NCBI GenBank assembly: GCA_002402575.1
Contig: DHGD01000147.1
Location: forward strand, 61,326 to 91,603
Length of the DNA: 30,278 nt
Direction: 5' to 3'
DNA from: Syntrophomonas sp. UBA4807
GTDB taxonomy: Bacteria; Bacillota; Syntrophomonadia; Syntrophomonadales; Syntrophomonadaceae
Shown here: piece by piece, positions 23,790 through 30,278 of the stretch
How positions within the stretch are numbered: position 1 is the stretch's first letter
Layout of the letters: the number at the start of each line of letters is the position of its first letter
The notes under the pieces: model-generated
The model's input: the letters and a program-made list of their open reading frames with translations, nothing else
The model's database searches: none
Told to the model about the DNA's origin: nothing
Position numbers and translations under genes: made by a program

Positions 23790-24865
23790 TGGGGTTGGAA
23801 GATATTTATCAAGGAGCATTCAAAAAGTACCTGGAGATGCTGGCGCCGGGAACGGTGTTCCGTATCGGGGTGGAGAACATCCTTCAGGCTAACACCGGAG
23901 GACTGATCGTAGTGGGAGACTCTCCCGAACTGATGGGAATCGTCAACGGCGGATTCCATATTGACTGCGAGTTCAGCCCGGCCCGGATTTACGAGTTGGC
24001 TAAAATGGATGGCGCCATTATTACCAATCACGATGCTTCCCGAATACTCAAGGCCAATGTGCAGTTGTCTCCTGATTCCGCTTTGCCCTCCAATGAGACC
24101 GGTATCCGCCACCGCACCGCGCAAAGAGTAGCCCGGCAGACCGGCGAATTGGTAGTGGCCATCTCCCAGCGGCGCAAGCAGGTGACGCTCTATCAGGGCA
24201 ACATAACCTTCCGCCTGCGCGACCTGAACTCCATTCTGGTCAAGGCCAACCAGGCTCTGCAGACCCTGGAGAAGCACCGCAACGTTCTGGGGCGGGAACT
24301 GCATCGTCTCAGTGGCCTGGAATTCGAAGATATGGTAACCGTGTCTGAAGTATGCGAAGTCCTGAAACGAGCCGTAAAGGTGCTGCGCATCGCTCGGGAA
24401 ATCGAATGTTATATCGTGGAATTGGGTGTGGAGGGACGCCTGGTGAAAATGCAACTGGATGAGATGGTGGCCAATGTGGCTGAAGAAGCAGTCTACATCG
24501 TGCAGGATTACTACCATCATCAGGGCAAATCACCGCGGGATATTGTGGCAGAATTGCGCCGCGCTTTTGAAGAAGACCTTTCTGATACCTTATTCATAGC
24601 CCGCGCTCTGGGATTGGGAAGCGCCAGCAGCCATCTTGAACAGCAGGTGGCCCCGCGCGGCTATCGAATGCTGCAACGCCTGCCGCGCATCCCCGTCTCA
24701 ATCATCGCCAACCTGGTCGAGCGTTTCGGGCTTTTATCCAATATACTGCGAGCTACCATAGCTGAACTGGATGATGTGGAGGGCATCGGTGAGGTGCGGG
24801 CAAAATACATAAAAAACGGTTTAAAGCGTATGCAGGAACAGTTGTTAATGGAATACATGGTATAA
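23786..24865 (+). CDS. disA: DNA integrity scanning diadenylate cyclase DisA
   Basis: DisA makes cyclic di-AMP and halts its synthesis when it meets branched DNA. The 359 residues contain the DAC domain with the two active-site motifs DGA (75-77) and RHRTA (108-112), a helical linker, and a C-terminal helix-hairpin-helix DNA-binding domain (ELDDVEGIGEVRAKYI). The length is normal. Start is ATG 23786 or the adjacent ATG 23789; both are served by the AAGGGAAGG SD within radA. The 4-base overlap with radA suggests translational coupling of a DNA-repair enzyme and a DNA-damage sensor. A 280-codon antisense frame is a shadow. Confidence 0.96.
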   Translation: MMGLEDIYQGAFKKYLEMLAPGTVFRIGVENILQANTGGLIVVGDSPELMGIVNGGFHIDCEFSPARIYELAKMDGAIITNHDASRILKANVQLSPDSALPSNETGIRHRTAQRVARQTGELVVAISQRRKQVTLYQGNITFRLRDLNSILVKANQALQTLEKHRNVLGRELHRLSGLEFEDMVTVSEVCEVLKRAVKVLRIAREIECYIVELGVEGRLVKMQLDEMVANVAEEAVYIVQDYYHHQGKSPRDIVAELRRAFEEDLSDTLFIARALGLGSASSHLEQQVAPRGYRMLQRLPRIPVSIIANLVERFGLLSNILRATIAELDDVEGIGEVRAKYIKNGLKRMQEQLLMEYMV

Positions 24866-24887
24866 AAAAGCCGCCCTTTTGGGCGGC
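24864..24887 (-). terminator. Rho-independent terminator of the minus-strand gene
   Basis: A perfect 7-pair GC stem, GCCGCCC (24870-24876) and GGGCGGC (24881-24887), is followed on the minus strand by six T (complement of 24864-24869). It works for the minus-strand gene. On the + strand the stem could still weakly end disA transcripts, but no T-run follows there. Confidence 0.85.
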
Positions 24888-24914
24888 AGAATTACATAGC
24901 TCACGGAGCCGGCA

Positions 24915-25313
24915 TCAGGTCATGTTAAAGACCCCCAGTGTGCTGGCCTTTTTGTATTCTTTGAGGAAAACATCATACATATTGAGGTTGAGGGTGTTGC
25001 ATAGAGCGGCGGAGTAGAAAAAGAGTTTGCCCAGTTCAGCGGTAATAACATCTTCACAGTTGGCACACAGTTCGCCGCGCAGGTGGTTGTCAAGGTATCC
25101 TTTCAAATCCTCGAAGGATTTGATGCCGTCCGGCACCTTTAATTTGCTGGCCTCGATAGAAACGCATCCACAATCAGTAACTGATTTGATGAGAGCCCGG
25201 TTAACCCGGCATGATGACTCGGACAGTTTGGAGAGGATATCGCATATGCTGCGGTGCCTGATTAACAAATCCCCCACAACATTCTGGAATTCATCACAAA
25301 TCAAGTCTTTCAC
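24915..25313 (-). CDS. Conserved clostridial protein of unknown function, Cys-rich, MazG-like C-terminus
   Basis: This 132-residue cytosolic protein is the only minus-strand gene. The start is GTG at 25313, with a GGGGG SD 11 bases upstream. The pattern KDLICDEFQNVV, CRVNRALIKSVTDCGC, GELCANCEDVI and a closing TLGVFNMT is familiar to me from clostridial genomes. The label DUF1573 comes to mind, but I am not sure of it. The segment AELGKLFFYSAALCNTLNL recalls the helical metal-binding face of MazG-type nucleotide pyrophosphohydrolases (E..G.L.FY.AAL.N.L). Five cysteines in CxC and CxxC-like settings might bind metal. It has its own near-consensus promoter and terminator. Function unknown. Confidence 0.75.
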   Translation of the reverse strand: MKDLICDEFQNVVGDLLIRHRSICDILSKLSESSCRVNRALIKSVTDCGCVSIEASKLKVPDGIKSFEDLKGYLDNHLRGELCANCEDVITAELGKLFFYSAALCNTLNLNMYDVFLKEYKKASTLGVFNMT

Positions 25314-25349
25314 AATGAGACTTGCCCCCTTCTGTTTGTGATTTGTTTA

Positions 25350-25379
25350 ATTATAGACTGACTCCAAAATGTATGTCAA
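25350..25379 (-). promoter_or_regulatory. Consensus sigma-A promoter of the minus-strand gene
   Basis: Read on the minus strand, TTGACA (25379-25374) and TATAAT (25355-25350) are both perfect and are 18 bases apart. The predicted start lies about 30 bases before the GTG. Confidence 0.85.
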
Positions 25380-25445
25380 TGCGGCCAAATCAAAGCCTGC
25401 CGGGCTTGAAATAAAATTAGAAGAATTTTCTAGCTGCAGTATAAA

Positions 25446-25483
25446 TCACCTCCCCCCAAGTCAGAATAAGAACATGGAGGTGA
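25446..25483 (+). promoter_or_regulatory. Possible SD-sequestering hairpin in the yacL leader
   Basis: TCACCTCC (25446-25453) is the perfect reverse complement of GGAGGTGA (25476-25483), the SD of the following gene, with a 22-base loop. Folding would hide the ribosome site. The left arm copies the anti-SD sequence of 16S rRNA. Confidence 0.5.
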
Positions 25484-25488
25484 AGAAT

Positions 25489-26604
25489 ATGTATAAGAGT
25501 CCAAGAGTTTCCACAACCACCCTGGGCGCCGCCATTTTGGCAGTCATAACGATAGCGCAACTGACGGGGCTGTGGAACCGGGGTTCTGCCTTACAGACAG
25601 CATTCGTGGTGGCAGGTGCGGTATTGGTCTCATACCTGGTGTTAAATGTACTGGCAGGTTATATTCGCACCAGGATCAGAAGGCTCAATGAAATGTTGGA
25701 AACGACCTCAATAGATATCCTCGTCGGCGGAATAGCAGGTCTTATGCTGGGCATCATGGTTGGGGCGGTGAGCACTTATCCACTATCCATGCTGAGAGGC
25801 TGGGGCAATTATCTTATACTGGCTGTTTTCCTGGGATGCAGTCTCCTGGGGGTAAAAATCGGCGCCAGCCGGGCTAGCGAGTTGCTCAGCCTCTTGCTGG
25901 GAAGAGGTCTGCCCGCGCCTCTGTCCCGGACAGAGTCATGTGAAACCAAAGTACTGGATACCAGCGCCATAATCGACGGGCGCATTTACGATGTCTGTCA
26001 GAGCAATTTTCTAGATGGCAGACTGGTGGTTCCCACCTTTGTAATCGAAGAACTGCAGCATATTGCCGACTCGTCGGATAATCTGCGCCGCAACAAAGGG
26101 AGGCGGGGACTGGAGTTATTGTCAAAAATGCAAAAACATTCCCAGATAAAAATTGATATAATTGAAGCAGACATTTCCGAGGAACGAGATGTTGACGCTA
26201 AACTAGTAAAGCTGTGCAAGCGCCTTAATGCCAGTATCGTTACCAATGATTTTAATCTCAACAAGGTTTCGGAATTACAGGGCATCAAGGTCTTAAACAT
26301 CAATGAACTGGCCAATGCGGTCAAGATGATTGTCTATCCCGGTGAAAACATGCATATCAGTATAATCAAAGAAGGCAAGGAGTCTGGCCAGGGGGTGGGA
26401 TACCTGGAGGACGGCACCATGATAGTGGTGGAAGACGCCCAGAACGACATCGGACGCGACCTCGACGTGGTAGTCACCAGTGTGTTCCAGACCGCAGCCG
26501 GGCGCATGATTTTCACCCGCAAGAGTAGGGACGAACACCAGCACCAGACTCATTATATGGACAATCAGGTTCAAACAGTGCGAGAGGTGAATTTTTATGG
26601 GTAA
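25489..26604 (+). CDS. yacL: PIN-TRAM domain integral membrane protein (YacL-like)
   Basis: With ATG 25489 the protein has 371 residues. The N-terminal 140 hold about four membrane helices. A PIN nuclease-type domain follows, with acidic residues at Asp157 in VLDTSAIIDGRIYD, in VIEELQHIAD, and in IVTNDFNLNKV. The C-terminal part (about 300-350, HISIIKEGKESGQGVGYLED and DVVVTSVFQTAAGRMIF) is a TRAM RNA-binding domain. The arrangement equals Bacillus subtilis YacL, which also lies between disA and ispD. A membrane-tethered RNase is the usual guess, but activity is unproven. The start is set by GGAGGTGA; the longer frame from 25369 runs through the opposing promoter. The end overlaps ispD by 8 bases. 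Confidence 0.9.
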   Translation: MYKSPRVSTTTLGAAILAVITIAQLTGLWNRGSALQTAFVVAGAVLVSYLVLNVLAGYIRTRIRRLNEMLETTSIDILVGGIAGLMLGIMVGAVSTYPLSMLRGWGNYLILAVFLGCSLLGVKIGASRASELLSLLLGRGLPAPLSRTESCETKVLDTSAIIDGRIYDVCQSNFLDGRLVVPTFVIEELQHIADSSDNLRRNKGRRGLELLSKMQKHSQIKIDIIEADISEERDVDAKLVKLCKRLNASIVTNDFNLNKVSELQGIKVLNINELANAVKMIVYPGENMHISIIKEGKESGQGVGYLEDGTMIVVEDAQNDIGRDLDVVVTSVFQTAAGRMIFTRKSRDEHQHQTHYMDNQVQTVREVNFYG

Positions 26605-27292
26605 CAACCTGCGGGTTGTTATAGCGGCAGCAGGAGTAGGACGCAGGATGGGCGGGGAGATCAACAAGCAATACCGGCCGCTTTTAGGAAGGCCGGTATT
26701 GGCCTATTCCCTGGATGTATTTGAGGCTCATCCCGGTGTCGATGAGATTGTGGTCGTGGCCCATCCTGATGAGGTAGGTTACTGTCAGCGCGAGGTCATT
26801 GAGAAATACGGTTATGAGAAGGTGTCTGCGGTTATAGCAGGCGGCGCCGAGAGGCAGGATTCGGTCTGGGCAGGCCTGAAGAGGCTGGGCAGGGATACTG
26901 ATTTTGTTGCGGTTCATGACGGAGCCCGGCCGCTTCTGAGCCGGAATTTGATTGATCGTCTGCTGGACGCCGCCCAGGAGTGGGGCGCTGCCATTCCCGG
27001 TGTAATCGCCCGGGATACCCTGAAGATGGTGGATAGGGACGGATTTGTCGGCCATACCATGGACCGTTCGGTAGTGGCCATGATTCAGACCCCACAGGTT
27101 TTTCAGTATCAGGAATTATTAAAGGCTTATGATTGTGCTTACCAGGACGATCTTCTGGGAACCGACGACGCCAGTCTTTTCGAAGTATACATCGGACGGG
27201 TCAAGGTGGTGCCAGGGGAAGTAAACAACATAAAAATGACTACTACAGAGGACCTGCTGATAGCCGAAGCTCTGTTGCGAATGGAGCGGTGA
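26597..27292 (+). CDS. ispD: 2-C-methyl-D-erythritol 4-phosphate cytidylyltransferase
   Basis: IspD transfers CMP to MEP, the third step of the non-mevalonate isoprenoid pathway. The 231-residue protein shows the nucleotide-binding start AAAGVGRRMGGEINKQYRPL, where IspD normally has the GxGxRM...K(Q) signature. It also has VHDGARPLLS, IQTPQVFQ and TDDASLFE. The SD GAGGTGA lies in the end of yacL and the genes overlap by 8 bases. ispF follows after 22 bases, the usual pairing of two MEP-pathway steps. Confidence 0.96.
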   Translation: MGNNLRVVIAAAGVGRRMGGEINKQYRPLLGRPVLAYSLDVFEAHPGVDEIVVVAHPDEVGYCQREVIEKYGYEKVSAVIAGGAERQDSVWAGLKRLGRDTDFVAVHDGARPLLSRNLIDRLLDAAQEWGAAIPGVIARDTLKMVDRDGFVGHTMDRSVVAMIQTPQVFQYQELLKAYDCAYQDDLLGTDDASLFEVYIGRVKVVPGEVNNIKMTTTEDLLIAEALLRMER

Positions 27293-27314
27293 ATTTCTGT
27301 TGGGGGAGGAAAAC

Positions 27315-27788
27315 ATGCGCATCGGCACCGGCTATGACGTCCACCGCCTGGTGGAAGGCCGCCAACTTATTCTGGGCGGGGTTAATATCCCCCACCACAC
27401 CGGGTTATTAGGCCATTCAGATGCGGACGTGCTCTTGCATGCCATCTGCGATGCGCTGTTGGGTGCTGCTGCTCTGGGTGATATCGGACGTCACTTTCCT
27501 CCTGACGATGTAACCTACAAAGACATCAAGAGTACCTTGCTGTTGTCTCAGGTAGGCCAAAAGGTGGCTGGAGCGGGATACCGCATCATTAACATCGATG
27601 CCACCGTGGTAGCCCAACAGCCCCGCCTAGCAGGTCATATTGCCGCAATGACAGCCAATATCGCCACCTGTCTGGGCATACATATCCGACAGGTCAACGT
27701 AAAGGCCACTACTACCGAAAAGCTGGGTTTTGAAGGTCAGGAACTGGGCATATCGGCACAAGCGGTGGCATTGCTGAGCGAGCTATAA
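27315..27788 (+). CDS. ispF: 2-C-methyl-D-erythritol 2,4-cyclodiphosphate synthase
   Basis: IspF cyclises CDP-ME 2-phosphate to MEcPP, releasing CMP. The 157 residues are the normal size. The zinc ligands Asp8, His10 and His42 are visible in GTGYDVHRL and GHSDADVLLHAICDALLGA. The C-terminal VKATTTEKLGFEGQELGISA is the nucleotide-binding end of the family. ATG 27315 with the GGGAGGA SD is chosen over TTG 27300. It acts two steps after IspD, with IspE missing between them as in most genomes. Confidence 0.97.
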   Translation: MRIGTGYDVHRLVEGRQLILGGVNIPHHTGLLGHSDADVLLHAICDALLGAAALGDIGRHFPPDDVTYKDIKSTLLLSQVGQKVAGAGYRIINIDATVVAQQPRLAGHIAAMTANIATCLGIHIRQVNVKATTTEKLGFEGQELGISAQAVALLSEL

Positions 27789-27837
27789 TATTTCCCCCTC
27801 TTTCGTGGCAAGATATGAAAAAACCAGGGGGGATCAT

Positions 27838-28743
27838 ATGCATAAAGGGAAAACGGCGATATTGCTATCGCTGTTATTGTTTTGTAGTGTAGTATCAATG
27901 GATAGGCTCAGTGAGCGACCGGTAGTCAAGACCAGCGCTGATCCCAGGGTTGTGATCAGCCTGGGCCAGGACCTGGACCCTGCTCAGCGTAAGCAAATGG
28001 AAAATTATTTTAAGGAATGGCAGGGCAGCAGGCCGGCCCGCATTATCAGCGTCAGCAATGAAGAGGAACGCCGCTATCTGGTCGGAGTGGTGGATAATAG
28101 TTTGATTGGCAGCAAAGCCATTTCCAGCGCCTATTGTGAACTATTGGCGATAGGGCAGGGTATCGAAGTCAAGACCAAGAATATCGATGCTATAACGCCT
28201 TTCATGTATGCCAATGCCCTGGCCACGGCCGGTATCGAAGATGCCCGGGTGATCGCCGCGTCTCCTGTAAAGGTTTCGGGCACCGCGGCCTTGACGGGGA
28301 TGCTGAAGGCATTTGAAGAAGCCCAAGGCGAGCCCCTGCAGGAAAAGGCCAAAGAGACTGCCCATGAAGAGGTGGCCCGCATTGCGGAACTGGGGGAGAA
28401 AGTCGGTAAAGGCAACGCTGAGACCTTGATTTTTGAGGTCAAGCGCGAAGTGGTGGGCAAGAAGATAACCGACCCAGAGGAGATACGCCGGGTAATCATA
28501 AAAGCCGGCGCCGACCTTAGTATAGAACTATCCGAACAGGATGTGGACCTGTTAGTGCAATTGATGCTCAAGGTGCAAAGCCTTGACCTGAACATCAATC
28601 AGTTGTCCGAGCAGCTTCAGAATCTGCACCGGGATGTATCTGAAGTCAGGGGTGCAGGCAGGTCGCTGTGGAATTGGGTGCAGGAGTGGCTGCATAAAAT
28701 ACGCTCCGGTTTTGATGGACTGGGGGGCCTATTAGGCATATAA
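27838..28743 (+). CDS. DUF1002 family exported protein (YpuA-like)
   Basis: The 301-residue product starts with a signal peptide (HKGKTAILLSLLLFCSVVS). The mature part matches what I know of DUF1002 proteins: VVISLGQDLDPAQRKQMENYF, an early SNEEERRYL, a central ITPFMYANALATAGIEDARV with VSGTAALTG, and a long helical C-terminus. A Trp-rich end (WNWVQEWLHKI) follows. Function is unknown; Bacillus YpuA belongs to the same family. ATG 27838 with its GGGGGGATC SD is preferred over GTG 27805. A short C-run 30 bases upstream can pair with this SD. The gene sits between ispF and gltX, which is not the Bacillus arrangement, so it looks like an insertion into a conserved order. Confidence 0.8.
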   Translation: MHKGKTAILLSLLLFCSVVSMDRLSERPVVKTSADPRVVISLGQDLDPAQRKQMENYFKEWQGSRPARIISVSNEEERRYLVGVVDNSLIGSKAISSAYCELLAIGQGIEVKTKNIDAITPFMYANALATAGIEDARVIAASPVKVSGTAALTGMLKAFEEAQGEPLQEKAKETAHEEVARIAELGEKVGKGNAETLIFEVKREVVGKKITDPEEIRRVIIKAGADLSIELSEQDVDLLVQLMLKVQSLDLNINQLSEQLQNLHRDVSEVRGAGRSLWNWVQEWLHKIRSGFDGLGGLLGI

Positions 28744-28771
28744 AAATTATACCGCTTTAGGAGGGAGAATT

Positions 28772-30223
28772 TTGAATCAGATCAAAGTGCGCTTCGCGCC
28801 TAGCCCTACGGGACCGTTGCATATCGGGGGAGCACGTTCAGCGCTGTTCAACTATCTGTATGCCCGGCATTATGGCGGAGAATTCCTGCTGCGCATCGAG
28901 GACACCGATCTGGAACGTTCGCGGCCCGAATACGAGGAGGAGATAATCACTTCGCTGCGCTGGTTGGGCCTGGAATGGGATGAAGGGGTGGCCAGCCAGG
29001 GAAACAACGGACCTTACCGGCAGACTGAACGCCTGCCGATTTATGACCGCTATGCCCGACAACTCCTGGAGCAGGGAGATGCCTATTATTGCTACTGCAG
29101 CGAAGCTACTCTGGAAGCTGAGCGGCAGGACCTTATGGCCCAAGGCGAGACACCTCGTTATTTGGGGCGCTGCCGCCACCTCAGCGATGAGGAACGGGCC
29201 CAATATCAAGCCCAGGGCGTCAAACCGGTGGTGCGTTTCCGAGTGCCTCCCCGGCAGATATATGTAGTTGATGATCTGGTCAGAGGCCGGGTAAGTTTCG
29301 AGAGCGACGCGATGGGGGATTTCATCATCGTCAAGTCCGATGGAATGCCCACCTATAATTTTGCGGTGGTAGTGGATGATGTGCTCATGGGAGTGACCCA
29401 TGTGATACGCGCCGAAGAACATCTCTCCAACACCCCTCGGCAGCTCATGATCTATGAAGCCTTGCATTTCAAACGGCCGGAATTCGCTCATATTTCGTTG
29501 ATATTGGGCAGCGACCGCCAGAAGATGAGCAAACGCCACGGAGCCACCTCGGTGATGCAGTATCGGGAGATGGGTTATCTGCCCGAAGCATTAATCAATT
29601 TCCTCAGCCTTCTGGGCTGGTCTCCGGAAGGGGAGGAGCAGATTTTGGACCGCGAAGAGATCATTTCTGCCTTTACCCTGGACAGAGTGGCCAAGAGCCC
29701 GGCGGTTTTCGACCTGGAGAAGCTCAATTGGATGAATGGCCAGTATATACGCAAGCTGGATATTGAGGATCTGGCGCACCGGGTCAGGCCCTACCTGCAG
29801 CAATCAGCCTATCGGGCACAAATCGAAGGCTTCAGCCCGGAACAGTTTCTGCTGCTGGTGAACACTTTCAAAGATCATCTAGTCTGTTTACAAGACATCG
29901 TTAAAGAAGCCGCAGTGGTATTCGAGCCGGTTAATTACTCATCAGAAGCCCTGGAAATCTTGCAGGGGGAGAATAGCGGCATGGTTTTACAGTGTTTCAT
30001 GGATTCCTTGCCAGCGGATTTGCGGCCTGACATGATAAAACAGCAAATAAAAACTATAACCAAGCAGAATCAGCTAAAACCCAAGGATGTGTTCATGCCC
30101 TTGCGTTGCGCCTTAAGCGGCCAGGTGCATGGACCCGATCTGCCCAGCCTGATTGCCTTGTGGGGGCGGGAAGAAACCTTGCGCCGGTTAGGCAATAGCC
30201 TTTCTATGCTCGCAGGAAAATAG
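28772..30223 (+). CDS. gltX: Glutamyl-tRNA synthetase
   Basis: GltX charges tRNA with glutamate and in most Firmicutes also charges tRNA-Gln for later amidation. The 483 residues are standard for bacterial GluRS. The class I signature is PSPTGPLHIGG with HIGG at 17-20, and the second is KMSKR at 251-255. A zinc-site pattern CYC (Cys107, Cys109) with CRH (Cys134, His136) matches that of Escherichia coli GluRS. The C-terminal anticodon-binding part includes KPKDVFMPLRCALSG. Translation starts at TTG 28772 with AGGAGGG 6-7 bases upstream. No terminator is evident before the next promoter. Confidence 0.97.
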   Translation: MNQIKVRFAPSPTGPLHIGGARSALFNYLYARHYGGEFLLRIEDTDLERSRPEYEEEIITSLRWLGLEWDEGVASQGNNGPYRQTERLPIYDRYARQLLEQGDAYYCYCSEATLEAERQDLMAQGETPRYLGRCRHLSDEERAQYQAQGVKPVVRFRVPPRQIYVVDDLVRGRVSFESDAMGDFIIVKSDGMPTYNFAVVVDDVLMGVTHVIRAEEHLSNTPRQLMIYEALHFKRPEFAHISLILGSDRQKMSKRHGATSVMQYREMGYLPEALINFLSLLGWSPEGEEQILDREEIISAFTLDRVAKSPAVFDLEKLNWMNGQYIRKLDIEDLAHRVRPYLQQSAYRAQIEGFSPEQFLLLVNTFKDHLVCLQDIVKEAAVVFEPVNYSSEALEILQGENSGMVLQCFMDSLPADLRPDMIKQQIKTITKQNQLKPKDVFMPLRCALSGQVHGPDLPSLIALWGREETLRRLGNSLSMLAGK

Positions 30224-30249
30224 AGGAAGGCATATTTCGGGGACTTCGG

Positions 30250-30278
30250 TTGACATAAAATTGAGACCTGCATATAAT
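30250..30278 (+). promoter_or_regulatory. Perfect consensus sigma-A promoter at the window edge
   Basis: TTGACA (30250-30255), a 17-base spacer and TATAAT (30273-30278) form an ideal sigma-A promoter. Its transcript lies wholly beyond the window. Such ideal promoters often serve rRNA, tRNA or T-box-controlled genes. Confidence 0.9.

Noticed and set aside
23678..24520. 280-codon minus-strand frame opposite radA/disA
   Set aside because: Composition is His/Phe/Gln-rich in a way typical of antisense shadows. disA on the + strand has its active-site motifs intact.
25369..25488. Longer 411-residue start for the PIN-TRAM gene
   Set aside because: The extra 40 codons overlap the minus-strand promoter and have no SD, whereas ATG 25489 has GGAGGTGA and begins just before the first membrane helix.
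1..30278. Mobile elements, CRISPR arrays, tRNA or rRNA genes
   Set aside because: I read for transposase motifs, spaced direct repeats and cloverleaf-like stretches and found none. The gene order is compact and conserved.

Overview
The window comes from an endospore-forming, flagellated member of the Firmicutes, most likely class Clostridia. It carries spoIID, spoIIID, mbl, a flagellar rod gene, ctsR-mcsA-mcsB-clpC and disA in Bacillus/Clostridium order, with strong Shine-Dalgarno (SD) sites and frequent GTG/TTG starts. Gene content and protein style remind me of Syntrophomonadaceae, but the species cannot be fixed by eye. All genes but one are on the + strand.

Region 1 (1-7063) is a complete F1Fo ATP synthase operon: an AtpZ/AtpI-like gene, then atpB-E-F-H-A-G-D-C, closed by an intrinsic terminator. 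Subunit c lacks part of the Na+ ligand set, so H+ coupling is the better guess. Subunit b has an unusual signal-peptide-like extension.

Region 2 (7151-8960) holds two tiny membrane proteins, a SprT-like zinc metalloprotease and a YjbQ (UPF0047) protein, with terminators at about 7650 and 8945.

Region 3 (9129-14449) is the envelope/sporulation block ywmB-murA-spoIID-spoIIID-mbl-flhO/P, as in Bacillus subtilis. It lacks spoIIQ and has one flagellar rod gene instead of two. A sigma-D type promoter sits directly between mbl and the rod gene.

Region 4 (14527-17429) has a TagA/WecG-type glycosyltransferase and a 713-residue FtsA/PilM-like actin ATPase. The ATPase ends in about 280 residues of degenerate repeats that look like small beta-grasp domains. 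It is the least familiar protein in the window.

Region 5 (17430-22358) is the protein quality-control operon ctsR-mcsA-mcsB-clpC, preceded by a TATAAT box and a 7-3-7 tandem CtsR operator that overlaps the expected transcription start. An unexplained GC-rich, foldable stretch lies upstream.

Region 6 (22393-30278) continues the Bacillus order radA-disA-(yacL)-ispD-ispF-gltX. Two additions are a lone minus-strand gene with its own near-ideal promoter and terminator, and a secreted DUF1002 protein. The window ends exactly on a perfect TTGACA-N17-TATAAT promoter whose product lies outside.

No tRNA, rRNA, CRISPR array, insertion sequence or phage gene was seen. The most notable signals are the repeat-tailed actin-like ATPase, the sigma-D promoter, and two leader hairpins that would hide the SD sites of ywmB and yacL.
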